Assembly: GCF_012102745.1 (NCBI RefSeq)
Contig: NZ_JAAVSY010000005.1
Coordinates: 62,001 to 126,000 of the forward strand
Source of the DNA: Haematospirillum sp. H4485
GTDB taxonomy: Bacteria > Pseudomonadota > Alphaproteobacteria > Rhodospirillales > Rhodospirillaceae
Direction: 5' to 3'
DNA: 64,000 nucleotides
This document shows positions 37,867 to 47,641 of this stretch, piece after piece (the first letter of the stretch is position 1; every line of letters begins with the position of its first letter). Position numbers and translations under genes: made by a program. The notes below the pieces were generated by a model, which was not told the origin of the DNA, searched no databases, and was given only the letters and a program-made list of their open reading frames with translations.

Positions 37867-38754
37867 ATGCCGGAGAGCAACACCACCTTGGCCCTGCCAA
37901 CACTGGGCGCACTGCGCGAGCGTATCGACGCCATCGACAACCAGATTATCGATCTTCTGCTGGAACGCAGCCGTATTGTCTCCACCGTCGGGGATGTCAA
38001 GCGTGCCGCCGGTGAAAGCGTCGGGATCTTCCTGCGTCCGGGCCGGGAAATGCAAATCCTGCGGCGGCTGGTCAAAAGAGCCGAAGGTGCCAAATTCCGC
38101 CGCTCTGTTATTGTCCGCATCTGGCGGGAGCTGTTCGCGGCCATGGTTGCCCTGGAAGGTTCCCTGTCAATGGCCGTTTTCACGCCTGTTCGTGGTTCAG
38201 GTTATCTGGAGCTGGGGCGTGACTCCTATGGAACATATACCCGCACCATCCCGTCCCAAAGTGCGGGCAGCGTGGTACGCATGGTTGCCGACGGTGATGC
38301 CGTGGTTGGCATTGTGCCCCTGCCGGGTCCCGATGACCGGGAGCGCTGGTGGCCTCATCTCCTGTCCGATCAGCCGGATACCCCGTCCATTGTTGCCCGC
38401 GTTCCCTTTGCCGGTCCGGGCACCGGACGCGGAGATGGACTGGAAGGGCTGGTCATCTGCCGCCTGCCCCAGGAAAACACGGGGGATGACCGCACGTATG
38501 TCACTCTTGAAACCGATGACAGCCTGAGCCGCTCGGGCGTGGGAGAACTGGTTGCACAGGTAGGGCTGACCGTGGTGGAGGTCCCTGATTCCATTGATGC
38601 GGGCCCGGATACACGCATCCATCTTGTGGAACTTGAAGGCTGCATTCTTGCCGACGACCTGCGCCTGCAAAGTGTGCTGACCCTCTCACAGGTCCGCAAG
38701 TTCCGCGTTGTGGGCGGTTATGCCGTCCCCTTCCCGCCCGGATATCTTGCGTAA
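37867..38754 (+). CDS. AroQ-type chorismate mutase with C-terminal extension
   Basis: The first 95 residues are an AroQ helical chorismate mutase: ALRERIDAIDNQIIDLLLERSRIVSTVGDVKR, with the arginines and lysine that bind chorismate. The remaining 200 residues resemble a degraded periplasmic-binding-like or prephenate-dehydratase-like module followed by an ACT-like segment (FRVVGGYAVPFPPGYLA). They lack an obvious dehydratase TRF motif, so prephenate dehydratase activity is not supported. It would convert chorismate to prephenate for the tyrA product downstream. The tail may serve allosteric control. Confidence 0.78.
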   Translation: MPESNTTLALPTLGALRERIDAIDNQIIDLLLERSRIVSTVGDVKRAAGESVGIFLRPGREMQILRRLVKRAEGAKFRRSVIVRIWRELFAAMVALEGSLSMAVFTPVRGSGYLELGRDSYGTYTRTIPSQSAGSVVRMVADGDAVVGIVPLPGPDDRERWWPHLLSDQPDTPSIVARVPFAGPGTGRGDGLEGLVICRLPQENTGDDRTYVTLETDDSLSRSGVGELVAQVGLTVVEVPDSIDAGPDTRIHLVELEGCILADDLRLQSVLTLSQVRKFRVVGGYAVPFPPGYLA

Positions 38755-38770
38755 CGGGTGTTAAAGACAG

Positions 38771-38819
38771 CCCCCCTCGTACCGAAGGAATAGCTCCACG
38801 CTCGACTGTACGAGGGGGG
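38771..38819. repeat. Perfect 12-base inverted repeat after the chorismate mutase gene
   Basis: Arms at 38771-38782 (CCCCCCTCGTAC) and 38808-38819 are exact inverted complements around a 25-base loop. There is no T run after either arm, so a classical terminator is not supported. It may be an operator, an attenuator arm or a Rho-entry structure. Confidence 0.6.
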
Positions 38820-38868
38820 TGGGAACGCTTGCTTCCTGCCAAGCTTCTGTTGAAGGAGCGCTGCTGAA

Positions 38869-38930
38869 CTTCTGGCCGACGGTTCCGGGCATTGCCATAC
38901 CGGGCAGGAACCGGTATCCGGAACCAGAAG
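38869..38930 (+). ncRNA. Candidate structured leader RNA ahead of tyrA
   Basis: Three nested stems can form in this 62-base stretch: an outer 38869-38874 with 38925-38930, a middle 38881-38888 (GGTTCCGG) with 38918-38925, and an inner 38897-38903 (ATACCGG) with 38911-38917. The inner loop is 7 bases. The 3' strand is almost continuous while the 5' strand has two bulges of 6 and 8 bases. It ends 57 bases before the tyrA start. No known riboswitch class is recognised. Confidence 0.4.
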
Positions 38931-38987
38931 AAGGCGCTACGGTGCCACTGTCTGTTGCTCTGTTCCCAAGGATTGCCATTGCCTGCC

Positions 38988-39872
38988 ATGCCATCGCCCC
39001 TGTTCTCCCGCCTGTGCCTGATCGGAATTGGCCTGATCGGCTCGTCCCTTGCCCGTGCTGTCAAAGCCAAATCCCTTGCCGGGCATATCGCCTGCTTCTC
39101 TGCCCCCGACGGCAGCATGGAAACAGCCCTGCGGCTTGGTATTGTGGACAGCATCCACGATACCGCTGTTCAGGCCGCCGAAGGGGCGGACCTGGTTGTG
39201 CTGGCTGTCCCCGCCGGTGTCATGAGCGAACTGGCGCGCACCCTTGTCCCTGCTCTGGTGCCGGGCTGCATTCTCAGTGATGTTGGCTCCGTCAAACAGG
39301 GGATAGTCAATGCCATTGCTCCTCAGCTGCCTGCCGGTGTGCATCTGGTCCCCGGGCATCCCATTGCCGGAACAGAGCACTCCGGACCAGAGGCCGGCTT
39401 TGCCGAGCTGTTCCGGGACCGCTGGTGTATCCTGACCCCCCCGGCAGAAACCGATCCAGAGGCAATACAAAAAGTACGCACACTGTGGGAAGCCATCGGA
39501 TCAAGGGTGGATGTGATGGATGCGCACCATCATGATCAGGTGCTGGCCATTACATCGCACCTGCCCCACCTGATTGCCTATACCATTGTGGGCACGGCCG
39601 ATGACCTGCAGGATGATCTGAAGCGGGAAGTAATCCAGTATTCAGCATCCGGCTTTCGTGACTTCACCCGTATTGCCGCATCTGACCCAACCATGTGGCG
39701 GGATATCTTCCTGGAGAACCGAACCGCTGTCCTGGAAACATTACAACGCTTTACCGAAGACCTGACCGCCATGCAGCGTGCAATCCGCCGTGGCGATGGT
39801 GAAACCTTGCACAGCCTTTTTACGCGCACGCGCGCGATACGGCGCAGCATTATCGACGCCCGGCAGGCATGA
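38988..39872 (+). CDS. tyrA: Prephenate/arogenate dehydrogenase
   Basis: The 294-residue NAD(P)-dependent dehydrogenase makes the tyrosine precursor. It starts with the dinucleotide fold LCLIGIGLIGSSLARAVKAK and keeps SDVGSVKQGIVNAI, HLVPGHPIAGTEHSGPEAGFAELF with the catalytic histidine region, and AHHHDQVLAITSHLPHLIAYTIV. Prephenate and arogenate use cannot be told apart by eye. The start at 38988 gives family length; longer readings run into the structured leader. A strong terminator follows 9 bases downstream. Confidence 0.93.
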   Translation: MPSPLFSRLCLIGIGLIGSSLARAVKAKSLAGHIACFSAPDGSMETALRLGIVDSIHDTAVQAAEGADLVVLAVPAGVMSELARTLVPALVPGCILSDVGSVKQGIVNAIAPQLPAGVHLVPGHPIAGTEHSGPEAGFAELFRDRWCILTPPAETDPEAIQKVRTLWEAIGSRVDVMDAHHHDQVLAITSHLPHLIAYTIVGTADDLQDDLKREVIQYSASGFRDFTRIAASDPTMWRDIFLENRTAVLETLQRFTEDLTAMQRAIRRGDGETLHSLFTRTRAIRRSIIDARQA

Positions 39873-39880
39873 CAGAATGC

Positions 39881-39917
39881 AGAGAAGCCCCTCGACGGTA
39901 ACGCGGGGGGCTTCTCT
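39881..39917. terminator. Bidirectional terminator between tyrA and the first chemoreceptor
   Basis: AGAGAAGCCCC at 39881-39891 pairs perfectly with 39907-39917 around a 15-base loop. The two flanking genes converge on it, so it should end both transcripts. The T run is weak, so efficiency is uncertain. Confidence 0.75.
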
Positions 39918-39934
39918 ATACAGGATGTGGTCAA

Positions 39935-41818
39935 CTACACATTCCGTATGCTGTGGAAGAATTCGTCGACTCGGTTTTTGAGCATTTCGGATTGTCTTGA
40001 GAGTTCACCGGCGGCGGCGAGGACCTGGCTGGCGTTGTCTCCGGTTTCGCGGGCCCCGTTTGTGACGTTGATGACGCTTTGGGAGACTTCGTTTGTGCCG
40101 GCAGCGGCTTCGGCGACGTTACGGGCGATTTCGCGTGTTGCGGCGCCCTGCTGATCGATGGCGGTGGAAATATCGCCGGTGATGTTGTTGATTTCCTCGA
40201 TCACCTTGGCGATATCGGCAATGGCGGCGGCCACATGATCGGAAACGGTCTGGATGGCCTGGATCTGGGACCCGATTTCATCGGTCGCCCGGCTGGTTTG
40301 CCCGGCCAGACTTTTCACTTCGTTGGCGACCACGGCAAAGCCTTTTCCGGCTTCACCGGCGCGGGCGGCTTCGATGGTGGCGTTCAGGGCCAGCAGGTTG
40401 GTCTGGCTGGCGATGTCGTTGATCAGGTTCACAATCTGGCTGATCTTCTGGGTGGCCTCGACCAGGGACTGCACGGTCTGGTTTGTCCGGTGGGCGGAAT
40501 CCGAGGCCCGTTCGGCGATCAGGCGTGAATTCTCAACCCGGGACGCGATTTCGTTGATGGAAGCGGCCAGTTCCTCGGTGGCATGGGCTACACCCTGGAC
40601 GTTGACCGACGCTTCTTCGGTAGCCGCTGCAGCCGTGGTGGCGTCGCGGGCGGAACGGTCGGCGGTCCCCGACAGGGCACCGGCGGTGGCTTCCAGCTCC
40701 GTGGCGGCAGATGTGACCGTGCCCAGCACGGTGTTCATGTCGCCGCTGAAGGCCGAGATCAGCTTGTCGACCTTGATGGTACGGGCTTCGGCAGCACGGC
40801 GGGCTTCGGCCTGCTCGGCCTCCAGACGGCGACGTTCCAGCGCGTTGTCGCGGAACACGGCAACCGCGTGGGCCATGGCGCCGATTTCGTCATCACGCCC
40901 GTCGCCGGGGATTTGCACTTCCAGGTTCCCGGATGCCAGATCCTTCATCGCGCCGGTCATTTCAAGAACCGGGTGGGCCACCAGCACGTTCAAGGTCTGG
41001 CGCAGGATCACGATCATCAGAAGGGCGCCGAGCAGCGCGGCAACCAGGGCCGAAACCCGGAAATCCGTCAGCTGGGCAAAGGCCTTGTCCTCGTCCACGC
41101 TGACCACCAGGAACCATTCCACCCCGGGGAGGCCGCTAACAGGGATAAACGTCATCAGTTCCGTATGACGACCATCGGAAGCCGTCACAACCTCTGATGT
41201 GATGGAAGGCGTCTGGGCCGGATAGATATCGGCCATCTTCTTGGTGACCACATCGGGATCGGGGTGCATCAGGATGGTGCCGGCCTTGTCGACCAGAAAC
41301 GCACGCCCCATCCCGCCAAAGGTAATTTCCCCGATCATTTTGGAGAGATCACCAATCAGGAAGTCACTGCCAATAACCCCCACAAGAGAGCCGCTCTGAT
41401 AAACAGGAATAGCAATGGTAATATTCAAATCCGGCGTCGTGGCTGATTTGTAGGGGGGCGTAATCACAGGCCCCTTTTCTGTCTCGGCCTGTTTGTACCA
41501 AGGACGCTTGCGCGGGTCATACCCGGCTGGCAAATCGGTAGCCGGCGGCTGCTGGGTAAAGACTCCATGGATGTCACCCAGATAGGATGCATTGAAGCTT
41601 TCCATCAGCGTTGCACGGCCCAGTTCGGTGCTGACAGCAGCAGGACTGGCATCGGTGCGGGCAATACCATCGGCCGCCAACCGGGTCAGCAGCAGGCGGG
41701 CATTCAACCAGTTGCTGATATTCTCGGCCGCAATATCGCCCATGTGATGCAAATCCGCGTCTATACCCTTGCGGATGGCCGAGCGCTGATAGAAATCGCT
41801 GTACAGGGAATACACCAC
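39935..41818. repeat. Copy 1 of an 1,884-base identical tract (chemoreceptor duplication)
   Basis: From the stop codon of the first receptor to 41818 I find no difference from 42029-43912, an offset of 2,094 bases. The match begins exactly at the stop codons; the base just outside differs. The divergence is confined to the coding start region beyond this tract. Confidence 0.85.
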
Positions 41819-41941
41819 GAACACTGCAATGACCGTGCCGATGGCAATTGACAGGATCTTGCTCATCATGCTCTTGGGGGCCGATGCAACCGGGGCATTC
41901 TCGCCCGTCTCTACGGGTTTGGTATCCTGATCGGCCTGCAT
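39935..41941 (-). CDS. Methyl-accepting chemotaxis protein, tandem copy 1
   Basis: The 668-residue receptor has TM1 at about 28-46, a periplasmic Cache-type sensor at about 50-285 ([41 protein letters not shown] is the dCache core), TM2 at about 290-312, a HAMP linker ([25 protein letters not shown]) and the signalling hairpin with [39 protein letters not shown]. Cache receptors often bind amino acids or organic acids. The C-terminus ([10 protein letters not shown]) lacks a CheR-docking pentapeptide. The start has an AGGGGGAG ribosome site. It is almost identical to the gene directly upstream. Confidence 0.95.
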   Translation of the reverse strand: MQADQDTKPVETGENAPVASAPKSMMSKILSIAIGTVIAVFVVYSLYSDFYQRSAIRKGIDADLHHMGDIAAENISNWLNARLLLTRLAADGIARTDASPAAVSTELGRATLMESFNASYLGDIHGVFTQQPPATDLPAGYDPRKRPWYKQAETEKGPVITPPYKSATTPDLNITIAIPVYQSGSLVGVIGSDFLIGDLSKMIGEITFGGMGRAFLVDKAGTILMHPDPDVVTKKMADIYPAQTPSITSEVVTASDGRHTELMTFIPVSGLPGVEWFLVVSVDEDKAFAQLTDFRVSALVAALLGALLMIVILRQTLNVLVAHPVLEMTGAMKDLASGNLEVQIPGDGRDDEIGAMAHAVAVFRDNALERRRLEAEQAEARRAAEARTIKVDKLISAFSGDMNTVLGTVTSAATELEATAGALSGTADRSARDATTAAAATEEASVNVQGVAHATEELAASINEIASRVENSRLIAERASDSAHRTNQTVQSLVEATQKISQIVNLINDIASQTNLLALNATIEAARAGEAGKGFAVVANEVKSLAGQTSRATDEIGSQIQAIQTVSDHVAAAIADIAKVIEEINNITGDISTAIDQQGAATREIARNVAEAAAGTNEVSQSVINVTNGARETGDNASQVLAAAGELSRQSEMLKNRVDEFFHSIRNV

Positions 41942-42028
41942 GAACTGGCTCCCCCTAAAAACAACTGCCCCCCGGCGTCAGGCGCATATACGGTACAAAT
42001 TTACAAGCAAGGCATTGCCGAGTCGGCC

Positions 42029-43912
42029 CTACACATTCCGTATGCTGTGGAAGAATTCGTCGACTCGGTTTTTGAGCATTTCGGATTGTCTTGAGAGTTC
42101 ACCGGCGGCGGCGAGGACCTGGCTGGCGTTGTCTCCGGTTTCGCGGGCCCCGTTTGTGACGTTGATGACGCTTTGGGAGACTTCGTTTGTGCCGGCAGCG
42201 GCTTCGGCGACGTTACGGGCGATTTCGCGTGTTGCGGCGCCCTGCTGATCGATGGCGGTGGAAATATCGCCGGTGATGTTGTTGATTTCCTCGATCACCT
42301 TGGCGATATCGGCAATGGCGGCGGCCACATGATCGGAAACGGTCTGGATGGCCTGGATCTGGGACCCGATTTCATCGGTCGCCCGGCTGGTTTGCCCGGC
42401 CAGACTTTTCACTTCGTTGGCGACCACGGCAAAGCCTTTTCCGGCTTCACCGGCGCGGGCGGCTTCGATGGTGGCGTTCAGGGCCAGCAGGTTGGTCTGG
42501 CTGGCGATGTCGTTGATCAGGTTCACAATCTGGCTGATCTTCTGGGTGGCCTCGACCAGGGACTGCACGGTCTGGTTTGTCCGGTGGGCGGAATCCGAGG
42601 CCCGTTCGGCGATCAGGCGTGAATTCTCAACCCGGGACGCGATTTCGTTGATGGAAGCGGCCAGTTCCTCGGTGGCATGGGCTACACCCTGGACGTTGAC
42701 CGACGCTTCTTCGGTAGCCGCTGCAGCCGTGGTGGCGTCGCGGGCGGAACGGTCGGCGGTCCCCGACAGGGCACCGGCGGTGGCTTCCAGCTCCGTGGCG
42801 GCAGATGTGACCGTGCCCAGCACGGTGTTCATGTCGCCGCTGAAGGCCGAGATCAGCTTGTCGACCTTGATGGTACGGGCTTCGGCAGCACGGCGGGCTT
42901 CGGCCTGCTCGGCCTCCAGACGGCGACGTTCCAGCGCGTTGTCGCGGAACACGGCAACCGCGTGGGCCATGGCGCCGATTTCGTCATCACGCCCGTCGCC
43001 GGGGATTTGCACTTCCAGGTTCCCGGATGCCAGATCCTTCATCGCGCCGGTCATTTCAAGAACCGGGTGGGCCACCAGCACGTTCAAGGTCTGGCGCAGG
43101 ATCACGATCATCAGAAGGGCGCCGAGCAGCGCGGCAACCAGGGCCGAAACCCGGAAATCCGTCAGCTGGGCAAAGGCCTTGTCCTCGTCCACGCTGACCA
43201 CCAGGAACCATTCCACCCCGGGGAGGCCGCTAACAGGGATAAACGTCATCAGTTCCGTATGACGACCATCGGAAGCCGTCACAACCTCTGATGTGATGGA
43301 AGGCGTCTGGGCCGGATAGATATCGGCCATCTTCTTGGTGACCACATCGGGATCGGGGTGCATCAGGATGGTGCCGGCCTTGTCGACCAGAAACGCACGC
43401 CCCATCCCGCCAAAGGTAATTTCCCCGATCATTTTGGAGAGATCACCAATCAGGAAGTCACTGCCAATAACCCCCACAAGAGAGCCGCTCTGATAAACAG
43501 GAATAGCAATGGTAATATTCAAATCCGGCGTCGTGGCTGATTTGTAGGGGGGCGTAATCACAGGCCCCTTTTCTGTCTCGGCCTGTTTGTACCAAGGACG
43601 CTTGCGCGGGTCATACCCGGCTGGCAAATCGGTAGCCGGCGGCTGCTGGGTAAAGACTCCATGGATGTCACCCAGATAGGATGCATTGAAGCTTTCCATC
43701 AGCGTTGCACGGCCCAGTTCGGTGCTGACAGCAGCAGGACTGGCATCGGTGCGGGCAATACCATCGGCCGCCAACCGGGTCAGCAGCAGGCGGGCATTCA
43801 ACCAGTTGCTGATATTCTCGGCCGCAATATCGCCCATGTGATGCAAATCCGCGTCTATACCCTTGCGGATGGCCGAGCGCTGATAGAAATCGCTGTACAG
43901 GGAATACACCAC
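42029..43912. repeat. Copy 2 of the identical chemoreceptor tract
   Basis: This is the partner of 39935-41818 in direct orientation. The remaining 125 bases of coding sequence (43913-44038) differ by five substitutions and a 3-base insertion. Confidence 0.85.
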
Positions 43913-44038
43913 AAACACAGCAATAACCGTGCCGATGGCAATCGACAGGATCTTGCTCATCATGCTCTTGGGGGCCGATGCAGCAACCGGGGCATTCTCG
44001 CCCGTCTCTACGGGTTTGCTATCCTGATCGGCCTGCAT
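42029..44038 (-). CDS. Methyl-accepting chemotaxis protein, tandem copy 2
   Basis: The 669-residue receptor has the same TM-dCache-TM-HAMP-signalling architecture as copy 1. The protein differs only near the N-terminus: serine for threonine at residue 7 and one extra alanine in the VAASAPKS stretch. The sensor domains are therefore the same and should bind the same ligand. The two copies may differ only in expression. The start at 44038 follows AGGAGA. An 87-base gap separates its stop from the copy 1 start, so the two may share a transcript or have their own promoters. Confidence 0.95.
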   Translation of the reverse strand: MQADQDSKPVETGENAPVAASAPKSMMSKILSIAIGTVIAVFVVYSLYSDFYQRSAIRKGIDADLHHMGDIAAENISNWLNARLLLTRLAADGIARTDASPAAVSTELGRATLMESFNASYLGDIHGVFTQQPPATDLPAGYDPRKRPWYKQAETEKGPVITPPYKSATTPDLNITIAIPVYQSGSLVGVIGSDFLIGDLSKMIGEITFGGMGRAFLVDKAGTILMHPDPDVVTKKMADIYPAQTPSITSEVVTASDGRHTELMTFIPVSGLPGVEWFLVVSVDEDKAFAQLTDFRVSALVAALLGALLMIVILRQTLNVLVAHPVLEMTGAMKDLASGNLEVQIPGDGRDDEIGAMAHAVAVFRDNALERRRLEAEQAEARRAAEARTIKVDKLISAFSGDMNTVLGTVTSAATELEATAGALSGTADRSARDATTAAAATEEASVNVQGVAHATEELAASINEIASRVENSRLIAERASDSAHRTNQTVQSLVEATQKISQIVNLINDIASQTNLLALNATIEAARAGEAGKGFAVVANEVKSLAGQTSRATDEIGSQIQAIQTVSDHVAAAIADIAKVIEEINNITGDISTAIDQQGAATREIARNVAEAAAGTNEVSQSVINVTNGARETGDNASQVLAAAGELSRQSEMLKNRVDEFFHSIRNV

Positions 44039-44340
44039 TCCTGTTCTCCTGTCCTGACATGGCACCCGCACGAAAGAGAGCGGGAAGCAAAAAAACGCCC
44101 GCAAAGCCAGTTTGCCCACGCCATCCCCGGAAGAAGACCACAGATCCGGACAAGGCGGAATAGTATCAATTCCCTACCACAGACCCTGATCGTAACACCG
44201 GCACCACCCCGTGGACATACGGAAGGGAACAGTCGTGTCCACCTGTTCTTACTGTTTGTGCTGTAAAAGATTGCAGGGCCGGGGCATTGACCGCAAAGGG
44301 GGCTCCCGTATGTCCGCAACGGCAAGACCCGGTGTGTGAC
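44039..44340. other. Intergenic region upstream of the chemoreceptors, no supported gene
   Basis: This 302-base region lies between the ubiA stop and the start of copy 2, all on the minus strand, so it should contain the chemoreceptor promoter. A short inverted repeat (CCCGC and GCGGG, at 44065-44084) and an A run near 44089-44095 are visible. Long open frames here have no conserved content. Confidence 0.5.
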
Positions 44341-45291
44341 TCAGCCTGATCCCGGAATTGTGATAGACAGATGGCCGGCAAGACAAGCCCCCAGAACAAG
44401 CCACCCGAATTCCCGGTTTGACTGGAACACGACCAAGCAACCTGACGGATCATCAATATCGAGTTGATGAACCTGACGCGCCGCATGCCACAGGGCCGGA
44501 ACAAGACAAGGATAGAACAGCCATGATACCCCGGCAAAGGCGGCAGACAGGGTGAAAAGGAACAGCGCCATACCATAGAACACGGCAACGGCCGGCTTTG
44601 TTCTTTCCCCCAACGCAAGCGCCGAGGAGCCGATTCCAACCATGCGATCTTCCTCGCGGTCCTGGTGGGCGTAGATTGTGTCATACCCCAGAACCCAGAA
44701 GAAGGCACCAGCATACAGGGCAAGCATGGGCCACCCCGGGGCACCGGTCACTGCAGTCCACCCGAGAAGTGCACCCCAGCTGAATGTCAGGCCCAGCCAT
44801 ACCTGTGGCCACATGGTCAGGCGCTTCATCAGCGGGTAGGCAAGAAACATGGGCACCGACGCCAGACCCAGAAGAATCGTGGCCGTGTTGAAGGACACAA
44901 GAATCAACAGGCCGGCCAGCATGACCAGTCCGATCAGGATCAACGCAGCCCGCACGGAAACAGCACCGGACGCCAGGGGACGGGAGCGGGTGCGCTCCAC
45001 CAGGCGATCAATGTCGCGGTCAAGAACATCGTTGATCGCACACCCTGCCCCACGCATCAAAACGGCGCCCACCCAGAACAGCAGTGCTGAAGGGATGCAG
45101 TCCTGCAAGCGGACATCCACAGCAGCAGCCCCCAGGACCAGGGACCACCAGCAGGGAAACAGCAAAAGCCAGCTGCCAACCGGACGATCCAGCCGCAACA
45201 GCTTCAGGAACGGGCGCAGGGATACCGGAACCGCGCGGTCTATCCACCCGTTGACCGGCATATCGCCAGCCATATGTCGTGCATTGCTCAT
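44341..45291 (-). CDS. ubiA: 4-hydroxybenzoate polyprenyltransferase
   Basis: The 316-residue membrane enzyme attaches the polyprenyl tail to 4-hydroxybenzoate in ubiquinone synthesis. It has the first aspartate-rich motif GAGCAINDVLDRDIDRLVERT, the second at YAHQDREEDRMVGIGSSALALG, and eight or nine hydrophobic segments. The first motif fits UbiA rather than a menaquinone enzyme. A quinone is needed by the respiratory chain that includes the cbb3 oxidase through the bc1 complex. It is divergent from rsmE. Confidence 0.95.
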   Translation of the reverse strand: MSNARHMAGDMPVNGWIDRAVPVSLRPFLKLLRLDRPVGSWLLLFPCWWSLVLGAAAVDVRLQDCIPSALLFWVGAVLMRGAGCAINDVLDRDIDRLVERTRSRPLASGAVSVRAALILIGLVMLAGLLILVSFNTATILLGLASVPMFLAYPLMKRLTMWPQVWLGLTFSWGALLGWTAVTGAPGWPMLALYAGAFFWVLGYDTIYAHQDREEDRMVGIGSSALALGERTKPAVAVFYGMALFLFTLSAAFAGVSWLFYPCLVPALWHAARQVHQLDIDDPSGCLVVFQSNREFGWLVLGACLAGHLSITIPGSG

Positions 45292-45412
45292 GGTGCCTGT
45301 TTAACAATGAAACAGCGGAACAACAATTGCTTGATGCATCTTCCCGGTTCGTGCCACTGAATGGTCTTCCTTCACGGGATGACATGTCCCGCCTGTTCCA
45401 ACCGGAGATCCC

Positions 45413-46174
45413 ATGTCCGCACGTGTGCTGTGCCGCCTGTTTGTTTCTGCCCGACTGGCAGAGAATGCGCCTGTCTTGGCTGATGCCGGACAAGCCCGTT
45501 ATCTGGGGTCGGTCCTGCGGGCCCGCCCGGCGGACCGGGTGTGTCTGTTCAACGGGCAGGACGGAGACTGGCTGGCCGATATTGTGCACCTTGATCGTCA
45601 GCGCGTGGAATTACGCGCCCTGTCCTGCCTGCGCCCACAGCCGGACACCGGTATCCCGGACGTCTGGCTGCTGTTTGCCCCGGTCAAGAAAGACGGAACG
45701 GACATGATTGTCCAGAAAGCAACAGAGCTGGGTGCATCGGTCCTTTGGCCCGTCCTGACCAGCCGCACCAACAGCCAGCGCGTCAATGTCGAGCGTCTGC
45801 GGGCAACCGCGATCGAAGCGGCCGAGCAATGCGAGCGCAGTACAGTTCCCGACATGCGTATGCCGGAACGGCTGGAGTCTCTTCTGGCGGGATGGGAACA
45901 CACACGGACCCTGTATGTTGCCGACGAAACCGGACGCGGGGACCCTGTTGCCACAGTCCTAGCAAGGGAGGCATCCGGGCCGGCGGCCTTTCTGACCGGC
46001 CCCGAGGGTGGCTTTGACCCCCGGGAAACAGAGTTGCTGCACCAGGCACCCTTCGTCCGCCCCGTCAGCCTTGGCCCCCGCATCCTGCGGGCCGAAACAG
46101 CCGCCATGGCCAGCCTGACCTGCTGGCAAGCCATAAACGGGGATTGGTCCCACCCCTTGATACGACCATACTGA
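45413..46174 (+). CDS. rsmE: 16S rRNA (uracil-1498-N3)-methyltransferase
   Basis: The 253-residue SPOUT-type enzyme methylates U1498 of 16S rRNA. It carries the PUA-like N-terminal region (RLFVSARLAENAPVLADAGQARYLGSVLRARPADRVCLFNG) and the knotted SAM-binding motifs FLTGPEGGFDPRETELL and VSLGPRILRAETAAMASL. The start at 45413 follows GGAG. It precedes gshA on the same strand by 59 bases. Confidence 0.95.
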   Translation: MSARVLCRLFVSARLAENAPVLADAGQARYLGSVLRARPADRVCLFNGQDGDWLADIVHLDRQRVELRALSCLRPQPDTGIPDVWLLFAPVKKDGTDMIVQKATELGASVLWPVLTSRTNSQRVNVERLRATAIEAAEQCERSTVPDMRMPERLESLLAGWEHTRTLYVADETGRGDPVATVLAREASGPAAFLTGPEGGFDPRETELLHQAPFVRPVSLGPRILRAETAAMASLTCWQAINGDWSHPLIRPY

Positions 46175-46233
46175 TATCATGATTGCACTGATAAAGTGCC
46201 CGCTACATTCGAGGACTCCGGAGACTGTTTTTC

Positions 46234-47601
46234 ATGCCTATGTCTGATTCTGCCACCCCTACACCCATGTTGAGCCGGGATGATCTTGTACGCTATCTGG
46301 AAAGCGGAAGCCGCCCCGCACATGAATGGAAGATCGGAACCGAGCATGAAAAGCACGCCTTCCGACGGGATACCCATGCGCCGCTGTCCTATGATGAACC
46401 CGGCGGAATCCGCGATATCCTGAAGGGACTGGAACGGTTTGAATGGAAACCGGTCAGGGAGGGGGAGCATGTCATTGCCATGACCCGTGCAGACGGGGCC
46501 TCCATTTCCCTGGAACCGGGCGGACAGCTGGAGCTGTCAGGTGCCCAACTGGAAACCCTGCACCAGACCTGCGCGGAAATTGGCACGCACCGGCAACAGA
46601 TGCGGGTCGTATGCTCGGAGTTGGGAGCAGGCCTGCTGGCTCTTGGTTTCCACCCGACAGCCCGCAGGGATGACGTACACTGGATGCCAAAGGGCCGGTA
46701 TCGCATCATGCGGGCCTATATGCCCAAACGGGGATCCCTGGGTCTGGACATGATGCTGAGAACCTGCACCGTCCAGGTCAACCTGGACCATGGTTCCGAA
46801 GCCGACATGGTGGCCAAGATGCGGGTTGCCACCGCCCTGCAGCCTTTGGCCACCGCCCTGTGGGCCAACAGCCCGTTCACCGAGGGAAAACCCAACGGCT
46901 TCCTGAGCTGGAGGGCGCATGTATGGACCGACACGGATCCCGATCGCTGCGGCATGCCGGAGCTGGTGTTCGAGGACGGCTTCAGTTTTGAACGCTGGGC
47001 TGATTACCTGCTTGATGTGCCTATGTATTTTGTCTATCGCAAGGGCCAATACATCGATGCGTCGGGGCAATCCTTCCGTGACTTCATGGCCGGGCGCCTG
47101 CCGGCCTTGCCGGGAGAATATCCGACGGAATCAGACTGGGCAGACCATATGTCTACAGCCTTTCCTGATGTCCGTCTGAAAAAGTACATCGAAATGCGCG
47201 GTGCGGATGTTGGCCCGTGGGAACGTCTGTGCGCCCTGCCCGCATTCTGGACCGGCCTGCTGTATGACAGCGACAGCCTGACTGCTGCCCTGGACCTGAT
47301 ACGCCCCTGGACCGCAGAGGACCGGCGGCGTCTTCTGGCCGATGTCCCGCGCCAAGCTCTGAAGGCCCGGATTGGTGGGCAGTCCCTGCAAGAAGTTGCA
47401 CGGATCGTTCTGGATATCGCCCACAACGGGTTGAAGCGACGGAATCGCATGAACCAGAAGGGACAGGATGAGACAGGTTTCCTGGATCCCCTTCTTGCCA
47501 TTGCCGAAAGCGGACAAACACCGGCCGAACGCCTGCTGGAGCGTTATGCCCGGAATCCCGGGGCAGGCATGGGCTGGATGTTTGAAGACAGCGGCTGTTG
47601 A
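46234..47601 (+). CDS. gshA: Glutamate-cysteine ligase, plant/alphaproteobacterial type
   Basis: The 455-residue enzyme joins glutamate and cysteine in the first step of glutathione synthesis. The N-terminus EWKIGTEHEKHAFRRDTHAPLSYDE, ISLEPGGQLELSGA and the later KKYIEMRGADVGPWERLCALPAFWTGLLYD belong to the GCS2-type ligases of plants and alphaproteobacteria. That group is distinct from the enterobacterial GshA. The start is one of two ATG codons (46234 or 46240) behind GGAG. Its product is used by gloB in this window. Confidence 0.95.
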   Translation: MPMSDSATPTPMLSRDDLVRYLESGSRPAHEWKIGTEHEKHAFRRDTHAPLSYDEPGGIRDILKGLERFEWKPVREGEHVIAMTRADGASISLEPGGQLELSGAQLETLHQTCAEIGTHRQQMRVVCSELGAGLLALGFHPTARRDDVHWMPKGRYRIMRAYMPKRGSLGLDMMLRTCTVQVNLDHGSEADMVAKMRVATALQPLATALWANSPFTEGKPNGFLSWRAHVWTDTDPDRCGMPELVFEDGFSFERWADYLLDVPMYFVYRKGQYIDASGQSFRDFMAGRLPALPGEYPTESDWADHMSTAFPDVRLKKYIEMRGADVGPWERLCALPAFWTGLLYDSDSLTAALDLIRPWTAEDRRRLLADVPRQALKARIGGQSLQEVARIVLDIAHNGLKRRNRMNQKGQDETGFLDPLLAIAESGQTPAERLLERYARNPGAGMGWMFEDSGC

Positions 47602-47641
47602 TGGCATTTCCGACACACTGGCCACAGAACGACACGGATAG

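Noticed and set aside
40254-41168. Serine/alanine-rich open frame antisense to the chemoreceptor
   Set aside because: It appears identically in both copies only because the underlying genes are duplicated; codon pattern follows the receptor frame.
44087-44100. GG-N10-GC spacing on the minus strand upstream of the chemoreceptors, as in sigma-54 promoters
   Set aside because: Only the GC side with its T run matches; the GG side lacks the TGGCAC consensus, so chance is likely.
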